Below, piece after piece: positions 7,638-14,114 of a DNA stretch of 15,090 bases. Position 1 is the stretch's first letter. Every line of letters begins with the position of its first letter. The translations under genes were made by a program, and so were the position numbers. This stretch comes from CALAED01 sp937891035 (lineage in GTDB: Bacteria > Actinomycetota > Actinomycetes > Streptosporangiales > Streptosporangiaceae), in NCBI GenBank assembly GCA_035642125.1, contig DASQSZ010000102.1:1-15090 (forward strand), given 5' to 3'. The notes under the pieces are model-generated. The model searched no databases. It saw only the letters and a program-made list of their open reading frames with translations, and had not been told where the DNA came from.

Positions 7638-8125
7638 GCGCCCGCGGCCGCCCCGAGCCCGCCGCTGCCGCGCGGGCACCCGCGCCTGGCCGCCCGCTCG
7701 TGCTGCGCGGACGGCCGGTCGTCCCGGGGGTCACCGCCGGGGAGGCGCTGGTCTCCCACGAGACCATCTCCGGCTGGGGCGGCATCGACCCGGCGGGCGG
7801 CGTCATCATCGAGCCGCGCCACGAGCTGTACGGGGTGTCGTTCGCCGGCAAGATCCTCGTGTTTCCCGGAGCCAAGGGCTCGTCGGGCTGGTCGGCGTTC
7901 TTCCAGACCACTCGGCTGAACGGCTGCGCCCCGCTCGGCATGATCTTCACGAGGATGTCGACGAAGGTCGCGCTCGGCGCCGTCGTCACCCGGGTGCCGG
8001 CCATCACCGCCCTCGACCAGGACCCGGTCGAGATCATCGCGACCGGCGACTGGGTCCACATCGACGCCGACAACGGCCTCGTGACGGTCAAACCCGGCGG
8101 GCGAGACGACGAGGCGACGAGCTGA
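7634..8125 (+). CDS. Aconitase X small (swivel) subunit, DUF126
   Basis: 163 residues. The first 20 are an Ala/Pro/Arg-rich tail; the swivel domain starts near LVLRGRPVVPGVTAGEAL (22-39). The loop FPGAKGSSGWSAFF (77-90) is the conserved Gly/Ser motif of DUF126. It holds the serine that, with the large subunit, is thought to do acid-base chemistry (Ser83 or Ser84). The loop is usually closer to GxGSxxGS, so SSGWS is a mild variant. The ATG lies in an ATGA overlap with the large-subunit stop and has its own SD, GAGGAGG at 7621-7627. The protein has no iron-binding Cys of its own and should be inactive without its partner. The stop is 10 nt before the IlvD/Edd start. Confidence 0.92.
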   Translation: MSARGRPEPAAAARAPAPGRPLVLRGRPVVPGVTAGEALVSHETISGWGGIDPAGGVIIEPRHELYGVSFAGKILVFPGAKGSSGWSAFFQTTRLNGCAPLGMIFTRMSTKVALGAVVTRVPAITALDQDPVEIIATGDWVHIDADNGLVTVKPGGRDDEATS

Positions 8126-8135
8126 GGGATCGGTG

Positions 8136-9857
8136 ATGGACGACACGACCCGGGACACGCCGAACCGGCCGAACCGGCCGAAGCTGCGCAGCAACTTCGA
8201 GCCGGGCTCGCCGCTGTGGGCGATGCGGCGCACCCACTGGAAGGCGCTCGGCCTGTCCGACGAGGACATGGAAAAGCCGAAGATCGCGGTGGTCAACAGC
8301 TCATCGGAGCTGGCGATCTGCTTCAGCCACCTCGACGACGTCGCGGCAACCGTCAAGCGCGCGGTCCGGGCCGCCGGCGGGCTGCCGTTCGAGATCCGCA
8401 CCACCGCGCCGAGCGACTTCATCATCTGCGCGGGACGCGGCGGCGGCTACATCCTGCCGTCCCGCGACCTGATCGTGAACGACATCGAGGTCGCGGTCGA
8501 AGGCGCGGTGCTCGACGGCATGATCTGCCTGACCTCCTGCGACAAGACCCCGCCCGGGCACATGATGGCCGCCGCGCGGCTGGACATCCCCACCATCCTC
8601 GTCATCTGCGGCTACCAGCCCAGCGGGACCTACAAGGGCCGGCACGTCGACGTCGAGGACGTCTTCTTGCACTCATCGGGCATGGCCCGCGGCACGCTGT
8701 CCCACGAGGACCTCGTCGGGATGAGCGACAACGCGGTCCGCGGTCCCGGCGTGTGCTCGGGGATGGGCACCGCCAACTCCATGCACGTCGTCGCCGAGGC
8801 CCTCGGCATGGCCCTGCCCGGCGCCGCCCCGGTCCTGGCCAACAGCCCGAAGATGACCGACTTCGCCGAGCGGTCGGGCCGGCGCATCGTGGAGATGGTG
8901 CTCGAGGACCTGCGGCCCCGCCGCATCCTCACCCCGGCCGCTTTCCGCAACGCGGTCGCCGCCGTTCTCGCCGTCAGCGGCTCTATCAACACCGTCAAGC
9001 ACCTGCAGGCGATCGCCACCGAAGGTGACGTGCCCGTCGACGTGTTCGCCCTGTTCGAGGAGCTGTCGCACACGGTTCCGATGCTCACAGCCGTACGCCC
9101 GAACGGCGAGACCGCCATCGAGGCGTTCGAGGCCGCCGGCGGCGCCAGGGCGATCATGAAGCGGCTGGCCGGCCTGCTCGACCTAGACGCGCTGACCGTC
9201 ACCGGGGCCACCGTTGAGCAGAACCTCGCCGACGCGGTGGTCGGCGACGATGAGGTGATCCGCCCGCTCGACCGGCCGATCTCCACCGAGGCGCCCATCG
9301 TCATCGTGCGCGGCTCGCTCGCGCCCGACAGCGGGATCGTGAAGATCGGGGCGCGCGAGACCGGCCGCAAGACGACGTTCACCGGGCCCGCCGTCGTCTA
9401 CGACGACACCGCGGCGGCCACCGAGGCCATCAACGACGACCGGCTGCGGCCCGGCGACGTCCTCGTGCTGCGCGGCAACGGGCTCAAGGGCGGTCCCGGC
9501 ATGGCGGGCTCGGTGTCGCGGGTCGTGTTCACCCTGTACGCGGCCGGGCTGGAAAACGAGGTGGCCGTGGTGTCGGACGGGCAGCTGTCCGGCCTGGTCA
9601 ACAAGGGTCTCGTGGTCGGCGAGGTCTCGCCGGAGGCCGCTGCGGGTGGGCCTCTTGCGCTGGTGCGCGACGGCGACGTGGTCTCCATCGACCTCGACCG
9701 GCGCACGCTCGACCTGCGGGTGCCGGCCGGGGAACTCGCCGCCCGCAGCGAGGCGCTCGGGGAGTTCCGGCCGCGCGCGTCGTCCGGATATCTCGCGATC
9801 TACCGGCGGTCCGTGCAGCCCATGTCCACCGGCGCCGTCCTCGGCCGCGACGAGTGA
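8136..9857 (+). CDS. IlvD/Edd-family Fe-S dehydratase
   Basis: 573 residues from the ATG at 8136. A GTG at 8133 is in frame, but the SD GAGGGA at 8124-8129 is better spaced for the ATG. The family includes dihydroxy-acid dehydratase, 6-phosphogluconate dehydratase and sugar-acid dehydratases. Visible active-site parts are Cys62 in AICFSHL, Cys135 and Lys137 in TSCDKTPPG, and Cys207 in GVCSGMGTANSM. The three Cys fit a cluster, and the Lys is the residue carbamylated for Mg binding. The C-terminal catalytic Ser485 lies in SDGQLSGLVNKG, followed by the typical VSPEAAAGGPLALVRDGD. The usual text at the serine is GRFSG, so this is a divergent subgroup. As last gene of a catabolic operon it is unlikely to be the biosynthetic IlvD. 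It probably dehydrates a hydroxy acid made by, or feeding, the aconitase X step. Confidence 0.92.
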   Translation: MDDTTRDTPNRPNRPKLRSNFEPGSPLWAMRRTHWKALGLSDEDMEKPKIAVVNSSSELAICFSHLDDVAATVKRAVRAAGGLPFEIRTTAPSDFIICAGRGGGYILPSRDLIVNDIEVAVEGAVLDGMICLTSCDKTPPGHMMAAARLDIPTILVICGYQPSGTYKGRHVDVEDVFLHSSGMARGTLSHEDLVGMSDNAVRGPGVCSGMGTANSMHVVAEALGMALPGAAPVLANSPKMTDFAERSGRRIVEMVLEDLRPRRILTPAAFRNAVAAVLAVSGSINTVKHLQAIATEGDVPVDVFALFEELSHTVPMLTAVRPNGETAIEAFEAAGGARAIMKRLAGLLDLDALTVTGATVEQNLADAVVGDDEVIRPLDRPISTEAPIVIVRGSLAPDSGIVKIGARETGRKTTFTGPAVVYDDTAAATEAINDDRLRPGDVLVLRGNGLKGGPGMAGSVSRVVFTLYAAGLENEVAVVSDGQLSGLVNKGLVVGEVSPEAAAGGPLALVRDGDVVSIDLDRRTLDLRVPAGELAARSEALGEFRPRASSGYLAIYRRSVQPMSTGAVLGRDE

Positions 9858-9870
9858 CCAACCCCCGCCG

Positions 9871-9897
9871 GGCCGGAACGGCCGGTCACGGTTTTTT
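9871..9897 (+). terminator. Possible intrinsic terminator of the catabolic operon
   Basis: GGCCG-GAA-CGGCC (9871-9883) forms a short GC hairpin just past the operon stop. A run of six T follows at 9892-9897, but 8 bases separate it from the stem, so the terminator is imperfect. The T run encodes the last Lys codons of the convergent methyltransferase gene. Confidence 0.35.
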
Positions 9898-10713
9898 GCC
9901 CACGCCGCCGAAGTTGTCCACCCTGCCGGACGGCTCGAAGGGGCTCGGGTCGGGCCGCCACAGCGGCACCGATACCACCCCCGGCTCCACAAGCTGCAGG
10001 CCGTCGAAGAAACCGGCGATCTCTTCGGGAGTGCGCAGCAGGTATCGCGGCTTGGCCGCGGCGTTCCAGATCCGCATCGCCTCGTCGTAGGGCGTCCCGC
10101 CCAACAGGTTGGTGCCATCCGCGATCACCACGTGGCTGCCGGAGGGCACCGCGTTCAGCAGCCGCCGCACGACCGAATTGGCTTCGTCGTACCTGGCGAT
10201 GTGCCCGAGGATGCCGAGCATCGTGATCGCGATCGGCCGGGAGAAATCCAGTGTCTTGGCCGCGCCAGCCAGCACCGCCGCGGTGTCGCGCAGGTCTGCG
10301 TCGACGTAGTCGGTCACTCCCTCGGGGCGGCTGGTCAGCAGCGCGCGGGCGTGCATGAGCACCAACGGATCGCTGTCGACATACACGATGCGCGCCTCCG
10401 GCGCGACCCGCTGGGCGATCTCGTGAGTGTTGTCCACGGTCGGCAACCCGGTGCCGATGTCGAGGAACTGGCGGATCCCCGCCTCCCCGGCCAAGTAGCG
10501 AACCGCCCTGGCGAGAAAGTAGCGCTGGGCGCGGGCGATGTCGATGATGGGCGGATACAGTTCGCTGAACTGATCGGCCACCTCGCGGTCGATCGGATAG
10601 TTGTCTTTGCCGCCCAGCCAGTAGTTCCAGATCCGGGCGGATTGCGGCACGCTGTCGTCCACCCCGGGGGGCGGTTCGCGGTCCGGGGGGCGGGGGGTGG
10701 ATTCGTCGGTCAC
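9886..10713 (-). CDS. DUF574 (Methyltransf_19) SAM-dependent methyltransferase-like protein
   Basis: 275 residues from a GTG at 10713 with a purine-rich GAGAAGAG a few bases upstream. The signature RIWNYWLGGKDNY (28-40) near the N-terminus is typical of this actinobacterial family. The SAM site follows: motif I FLDIGTGLPT (83-92) and the acidic end of strand 2 at Asp113/Asp115 in IVYVDSDPLVLMHA, with VVIADGTNL later. Members are abundant in streptomycetes and Streptosporangiales; their substrates are essentially unknown. It is cytosolic. The gene is divergent from an XRE-DUF5753 regulator, a common neighbour type, and converges with the catabolic operon, so it is probably not part of that pathway. 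The last 3 codons overlap the possible operon terminator. Confidence 0.92.
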   Translation of the reverse strand: MTDESTPRPPDREPPPGVDDSVPQSARIWNYWLGGKDNYPIDREVADQFSELYPPIIDIARAQRYFLARAVRYLAGEAGIRQFLDIGTGLPTVDNTHEIAQRVAPEARIVYVDSDPLVLMHARALLTSRPEGVTDYVDADLRDTAAVLAGAAKTLDFSRPIAITMLGILGHIARYDEANSVVRRLLNAVPSGSHVVIADGTNLLGGTPYDEAMRIWNAAAKPRYLLRTPEEIAGFFDGLQLVEPGVVSVPLWRPDPSPFEPSGRVDNFGGVGKKP

Positions 10714-10911
10714 GGAAGCTCTTCTCTGGCGTCCGACGTAGCCGGATTGGGTCGGTGGGACCAGACTATCGCCTGGCCACGAGGGGTGATCGGCGACTCA
10801 CCAACCGCCGTAGCCCCAGGTGAGATGACGGTCTAGCGGCGAAAAAAGACGATCCGCAGGGTAATGTTAAGGGTCGAAGGGTGGGGCGCGGTCCGCCTGA
10901 AGGGGACGTGC
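10714..10911. promoter_or_regulatory. Divergent control region of methyltransferase and XRE regulator
   Basis: This 198-base gap must hold both promoters. On the minus strand, TAGTCT (complement of 10763-10768) is a possible -10 for the methyltransferase. On the plus strand, TAATGT at 10862-10867 is a possible -10 for the regulator. Neither has a good -35. GGTGA at 10785-10789 and TCACC at 10798-10802 form an inverted repeat midway, a candidate operator. All are weak, by-eye calls. Confidence 0.3.
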
Positions 10912-11814
10912 ATGGACGTTGTACAAGCCACGGGAAGTGCGGTTGAACAGATCGCCGCCAGCCGGCAGGCCGGGCCGACCGCGGCCCGCATGCTGGTGGG
11001 CGGCCGCCTGCGCCAGCTGCGGGAAAGCGCTGGCATCACCCGCGAAGCCGCCGCCGAAGAGATCCGCAGCTCCGACTCCAAGATCAGCCGCCTCGAGCTG
11101 GGCCGGACCGGCTTCAAGCGGCGCGACGTGGCCGACCTGCTCACCTTCTACGGCGTCACCGACGACGCCGAGCGCCAGGCACTGCTCGAGCTTGCCAAGC
11201 AGGCCAACGCGCCGGGCTGGTGGCAGCGTTACGACGACGTCATCCCCAGCTGGTATGAGTCCTACCTCGGCTTGGAGCAGGCCGCTGCCGTCATCCGCAA
11301 CTACGCGCTCCAGCTGATCCCCGACCTGTTGCAGACCGAGGAGTACGCCAGGTCGGCGCTGCGGCTCACTTATCCCGAAGACGACTCCGCCCGGCTCGCC
11401 CGGCGCGTCGCGCTGCGGGTGGGTCGCCAGCAGATCCTGCGCCGGCCGGCGCCGCCCCGGCTGTGGGTCGTCATCGACGAGACCGCGCTACGCCGCCCCA
11501 TCGGCAGCCGCGCCACCATGCGTCTGCAGCTCGACCACCTCATCGAGGTCGCCGAACTGCCGCACATCACCGTCCAGGTGTTGCCGTTCAGCACCGGCGG
11601 GCACCCCGCCCTCGGCGGGGCCATCACCTTCCTGCGCTTCGCCGAAGGCGACCTGCCCGACGTCGTCTATCTCGAACAGCTCATCACCGCCGTCTATATG
11701 GACAAGCCCAACCTCGTCGCCCCCTACTGGCGGGTGCTCAACCACCTGAGCCTGCAGGCCGAACAGCCCGCCGCGACCGCACAGATCCTGCGGCGGATCC
11801 GCGCCGAGATCTGA
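10912..11814 (+). CDS. XRE-family helix-turn-helix regulator with DUF5753 domain
   Basis: 300 residues from the ATG at 10912, with SD AAGGGGA 5 nt upstream. An in-frame ATG at 10864 has no SD and would add 16 unlikely residues. The HTH lies at about residues 28-75 (GGRLRQLRESAGITREAAAE, then SDSKISRLELGRTGFKRRDV). DUF5753 fills the rest, with WYESYLGLEQAAAVIRNYALQ, the LQTEEYARSAL segment and IDETALRRPIGS. This family is very numerous in actinomycetes; some members control development or antibiotic production, but most have no known target. It is usually followed by a small DUF397 protein. None is found here: the gene ends 72 bases before the convergent membrane-protein gene. The divergent methyltransferase is its likeliest target. 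Confidence 0.93.
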   Translation: MDVVQATGSAVEQIAASRQAGPTAARMLVGGRLRQLRESAGITREAAAEEIRSSDSKISRLELGRTGFKRRDVADLLTFYGVTDDAERQALLELAKQANAPGWWQRYDDVIPSWYESYLGLEQAAAVIRNYALQLIPDLLQTEEYARSALRLTYPEDDSARLARRVALRVGRQQILRRPAPPRLWVVIDETALRRPIGSRATMRLQLDHLIEVAELPHITVQVLPFSTGGHPALGGAITFLRFAEGDLPDVVYLEQLITAVYMDKPNLVAPYWRVLNHLSLQAEQPAATAQILRRIRAEI

Positions 11815-11827
11815 CCGCCGCCCCGCG

Positions 11828-11866
11828 GGCCACTGTTTCCGCCCACTGTTTCCGCCCACTGTTTCC
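11828..11866. repeat. Three tandem 13-bp repeats
   Basis: The unit GCCCACTGTTTCC occurs at 11841-11853 and 11854-11866, with a copy differing at one base (GGC for GCC) at 11828-11840. The array lies between two convergent genes. Right after it, CGGCC (11866-11870) and GGCCG (11881-11885) can pair and are followed by TTTAA, a weak terminator-like arrangement. The repeat could be replication slippage or a protein-binding array; nothing else marks it. Confidence 0.85.
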
Positions 11867-11886
11867 GGCCGCGGTCCATGGGCCGT

Positions 11887-12819
11887 TTAAGAGGCGGTGC
11901 GAGAGCGGCGCAAGGACCGTCCGGCAAGCGGCGACCCGGCCGGCCGCGGCTCGGCGGCCTCCACCTGGCGGCGCATGTCCGCGCGGGTCTCCAGCACCGA
12001 CCGCGACGCGTTGGTCCCGGTCTTTCCCGGCCGGCCCCCCGCCTCGTCGCCCGGCTCCGGCCGGCCGAGCGTTCGCTCCGCGTGCCGTGTCTCTTGCGCC
12101 TGTCGTACCGCCATGGCCGCGTGGGCCGCTCGCGGCTCGGCGAGCAGGCCGGTGTCCGCCGGCTCCCCGGCTTCGTCGGCCGGGTTCGGCCGCGACCGCA
12201 GCCGGGCGGCGGCCTTGGCCAGTGCGCGTTCGCCGACCAGCCATGACAGTTCGAGAGCGAAGCAGTCGAGCTTGTCGGCGTCGGTCAGGTCATCGCGCGC
12301 GCAAAGGTCGGCGGCCAACTCACCGAGGCGCTGGGCCTCCGCGAGATCGAACCGCGGCAGCGCGTGGCAGGCCAGCTGCGCGAGGGCGGCGTGGTCACGC
12401 GCGAACGACAGCCCGTCGAGCTTGTTGCCCGACAGCCGGCTCAGCGCCCGCTTGCGCGCCATCGCGGCGTCCACCACCTTGAGCAGGCCGTGCAACAGCG
12501 AGATCGGCCCCATCGTGGTCCCGCGGTCGTGCGCCAAAGTGAACGAGGTGCGCATCAGCGCCGCCGAGCCGAGCCCCGCCGTCGCCACTTGGACCACATA
12601 GAGGCTGACCAGCGGCGCGGCGTCCGGCAACCCGAACTGAAACCCCGTCGTCTCGACCGCCACGAGAGTGATCAGCGCCGCCACCGCGTTGACGAAGACA
12701 TACATCAGGCCGGACGGTGAGAACACGGCCTGAGCGGGGCGGTCGCGGTAGCAGGCCACCAGCTCCGCGCCGCCGATCAACCCGCCGAGCAGCGCGGCGG
12801 ACAACAACGTGATGATCAT
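11887..12819 (-). CDS. Uncharacterised membrane protein with cytosolic C-terminal region
   Basis: 310 residues; no family recognised. Three hydrophobic segments are clear: about 1-24 (IITLLSAALLGGLIGGAELV), about 36-58 (SPSGLMYVFVNAVAALITLV) and about 68-98 (PLVSLYVVQVATAGLGSAALM). The remaining 210 residues are soluble and helical, with several Leu/Ala helices and Asp-rich turns (LCARDDLTDADKLDCFALEL). The last 80 residues are Arg/Glu/Pro-rich and look disordered. The start is the ATG at 12819, with GGAGGAG at about 12826-12832. Its ATG overlaps the stop of the 70-residue gene upstream (ATGA), so the two are probably translated together. The frame is open further upstream, but that part overlaps the small gene and is rejected. 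It ends convergent to the XRE gene. Confidence 0.8.
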   Translation of the reverse strand: MIITLLSAALLGGLIGGAELVACYRDRPAQAVFSPSGLMYVFVNAVAALITLVAVETTGFQFGLPDAAPLVSLYVVQVATAGLGSAALMRTSFTLAHDRGTTMGPISLLHGLLKVVDAAMARKRALSRLSGNKLDGLSFARDHAALAQLACHALPRFDLAEAQRLGELAADLCARDDLTDADKLDCFALELSWLVGERALAKAAARLRSRPNPADEAGEPADTGLLAEPRAAHAAMAVRQAQETRHAERTLGRPEPGDEAGGRPGKTGTNASRSVLETRADMRRQVEAAEPRPAGSPLAGRSLRRSRTAS

Positions 12820-13028
12820 GTGGTCTCCTCCCCACCGGTCGGATCGCCCGGGGCGGCCGGCGCCGTCTCGGCCGCCGCCGCGGCCGCCGCAAGGAAGGCC
12901 AGCAGCCACTCGGCGGGCCCCGCCGCGCTGCCGGCGCGCGCCCGCGGCGGATGGTCTCGGGCCTGGAGGAACGCCAGCAGCCACTCGGCGGGCCCGGAGG
13001 CGTCGCCGCGGCGAAGTCGCGAAGCCAT
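12816..13028 (-). CDS. Small protein with duplicated GPAEWLLAFL peptide
   Basis: 70 residues; no family recognised. The peptide GPAEWLLAFL occurs twice, 25 residues apart (at about 12-21 and 37-46). The second copy runs into a poly-Ala stretch. Between the copies lies an Arg/Pro-rich linker; the tail is Pro/Gly/Glu/Thr-rich. There is no signal peptide. The repeat is hydrophobic and amphipathic with an invariant Glu-Trp pair, like a docking or self-assembly motif, but its function is unknown. Evidence for coding is the ATGA overlap with the membrane-protein gene, good third-position GC and the in-frame duplication. The ATG at 13028 has no SD, so the true start is uncertain. The other two frames across this stretch give Arg/Pro-rich nonsense. 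Confidence 0.6.
   Translation of the reverse strand: MASRLRRGDASGPAEWLLAFLQARDHPPRARAGSAAGPAEWLLAFLAAAAAAAETAPAAPGDPTGGEETT
12892..12995. repeat. 29-bp direct repeat pair, 75 bp apart
   Basis: 12892-12920 and 12967-12995 are identical except at one base (12897 against 12972). The spacing is exactly 25 codons, so the repeat stays in frame and encodes the doubled GPAEWLLAFL peptide of the small gene on the minus strand. Confidence 0.9.
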
Positions 13029-13166
13029 GCGGACACGATCGCGCGGGTGGCGGGGAAAATCGACGTCCGCGCCGATGTGAATGGCATCGTCGCAGTCCAG
13101 CGGCCATGTGGTGGCCCTGAAGGCGAGTCCGCACCGTACCGCCTCAATTCCGAGCAGAGCGTCGCG

Positions 13167-13178
13167 TATTCTCCGACT
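13167..13178 (+). promoter_or_regulatory. -10 element of a probable leaderless promoter
   Basis: TATTCT at 13167-13172 ends 7 nt before the G of the GTG at 13179. There is no SD before this GTG or the in-frame ATG at 13185. No good -35 was found at 16-18 bases upstream. The spacing fits a leaderless transcript beginning at the GTG. Confidence 0.4.
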
Positions 13179-14087
13179 GTGCAGATGGGATTCGCGATAC
13201 CCGTGTCAGGGTCATGGGCCACGCCCGCCAACCAGGTCGCCATCGCGCGGCGCGCCGAACAGCGCGGCTACCACTCCGTCTGGACCCTGCAGCGGCTGGT
13301 CAACCCGGCGGACTCCCCCGACGAGACCTACCGCAACGCCGCCGACCCGCTCATCACGCTGGCCTACCTGGCCGGGCAGACCAGCCGGGTGCGGCTCGGC
13401 GTGGCGGTGCTCAACATGCCGTTCTTTTCTCCCCCGCTGCTGGCCAAGCAGGCCGCGACGCTCGATCACGTCTGCGCCGGCCGGCTCGACCTCGGGCTCG
13501 GCATCGGGTGGATGCGCGAGGAATACACGGCGGTCGGGGTGCCCTACGAGCGTCGCGGCGCGCGCGCCGATGACTTCCTCGCCGCGCTGGAATCGCTGTG
13601 GTCGCGGGACGTCAGCGACCACAAAGGCCCCTTCTACGAGCTGCCCTCCGTACGGCTCGATCCCAAACCGGTGCAGCGACCGCGCCCGCCGATCCTGCTG
13701 GGCGGGCTGTCGGAGCCGGCGCTGCGGCGGGCCGGCCGGCTGGCCGACGGCTGGGTCAGCTCCAGCCGCGCCGACCTGACCACCTTGGGCGCGTCGATCG
13801 ACGTCGTCAAGGCGGCCGCGGCCGAGGCGGGCCGCGACCCTCGGGCGCTGCGCTTCGTGTGCCGCGGCGTGGTACGGGTGCGGGCCGCCGGCGCGGCCGG
13901 AGCCGAGCGCCGGCCCCTCACCGGGACCTACGATCAAATCCGCGCCGACCTGGACGATCTGGCGGCGCAGGGGGTGACCGAGTTCTTCATCGACCTCAAC
14001 TTCGATCCCGAGATCAGCGGGCTGCGCGTCGAGCCGGCCGGCGCGCTGGCCCGGGCCGAAGAGGTCTTGGACGCGCTCGCGCCCTGA
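13179..14087 (+). CDS. LLM-class (luciferase-like) oxidoreductase, probably F420-dependent
   Basis: 302 residues from the GTG at 13179; an ATG two codons on is the alternative. The frame is open back to 12951, but that extension overlaps the divergent small gene and is not family-like. The fold is the luciferase-like TIM barrel: the N-terminal MGFAIPVSG strand, AIARRAEQRGYHSVWTLQRL, then the family block LGVAVLNMPFFSPPLLAKQAATLD and GRLDLGLGIGWMREEYTAVG, and a late PILLGGLSEPALRRAGRLADGW. This pattern matches the actinobacterial subgroup (TIGR03619-like) thought to use coenzyme F420 for hydride transfer; FMN use cannot be excluded. It is cytosolic, and the substrate is unknown. It is divergent from the small repeat gene and convergent with the Lrp gene, 27 bases away. 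Confidence 0.92.
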   Translation: MQMGFAIPVSGSWATPANQVAIARRAEQRGYHSVWTLQRLVNPADSPDETYRNAADPLITLAYLAGQTSRVRLGVAVLNMPFFSPPLLAKQAATLDHVCAGRLDLGLGIGWMREEYTAVGVPYERRGARADDFLAALESLWSRDVSDHKGPFYELPSVRLDPKPVQRPRPPILLGGLSEPALRRAGRLADGWVSSSRADLTTLGASIDVVKAAAAEAGRDPRALRFVCRGVVRVRAAGAAGAERRPLTGTYDQIRADLDDLAAQGVTEFFIDLNFDPEISGLRVEPAGALARAEEVLDALAP

Positions 14088-14114
14088 CGCGGCGGCGCGG
14101 GCGGTGCCGGCCGG

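Noticed and set aside
8159..8181. Short tandem repeat CCGAACCGG near the IlvD/Edd start
   Set aside because: Two in-frame copies encode Asn-Arg-Pro twice in a variable N-terminal tail; this is probably simple slippage.
9646..10836. A 396-codon plus-strand frame across the operon end
   Set aside because: It is antisense to the DUF574 methyltransferase, whose signature motifs are intact, and shifted in frame against the IlvD/Edd end.
11828..11866. CRISPR-like array
   Set aside because: The 13-bp units are directly adjacent with no spacers, only three copies exist, and no cas gene is present.
12951..13178. N-terminal extension of the LLM oxidoreductase
   Set aside because: The family starts at the MGFAIPVSG strand. 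The extension overlaps the divergent gene and lacks an SD; a -10 element sits directly before the GTG at 13179.
12395..13243. A 282-codon minus-strand frame and the upstream extension of the membrane protein to 13134
   Set aside because: Both read the repeat region as Arg/Pro/Gly-rich sequence. The SD at 12826-12832 and the ATGA overlap favour the ATG at 12819 plus the separate 70-residue gene.
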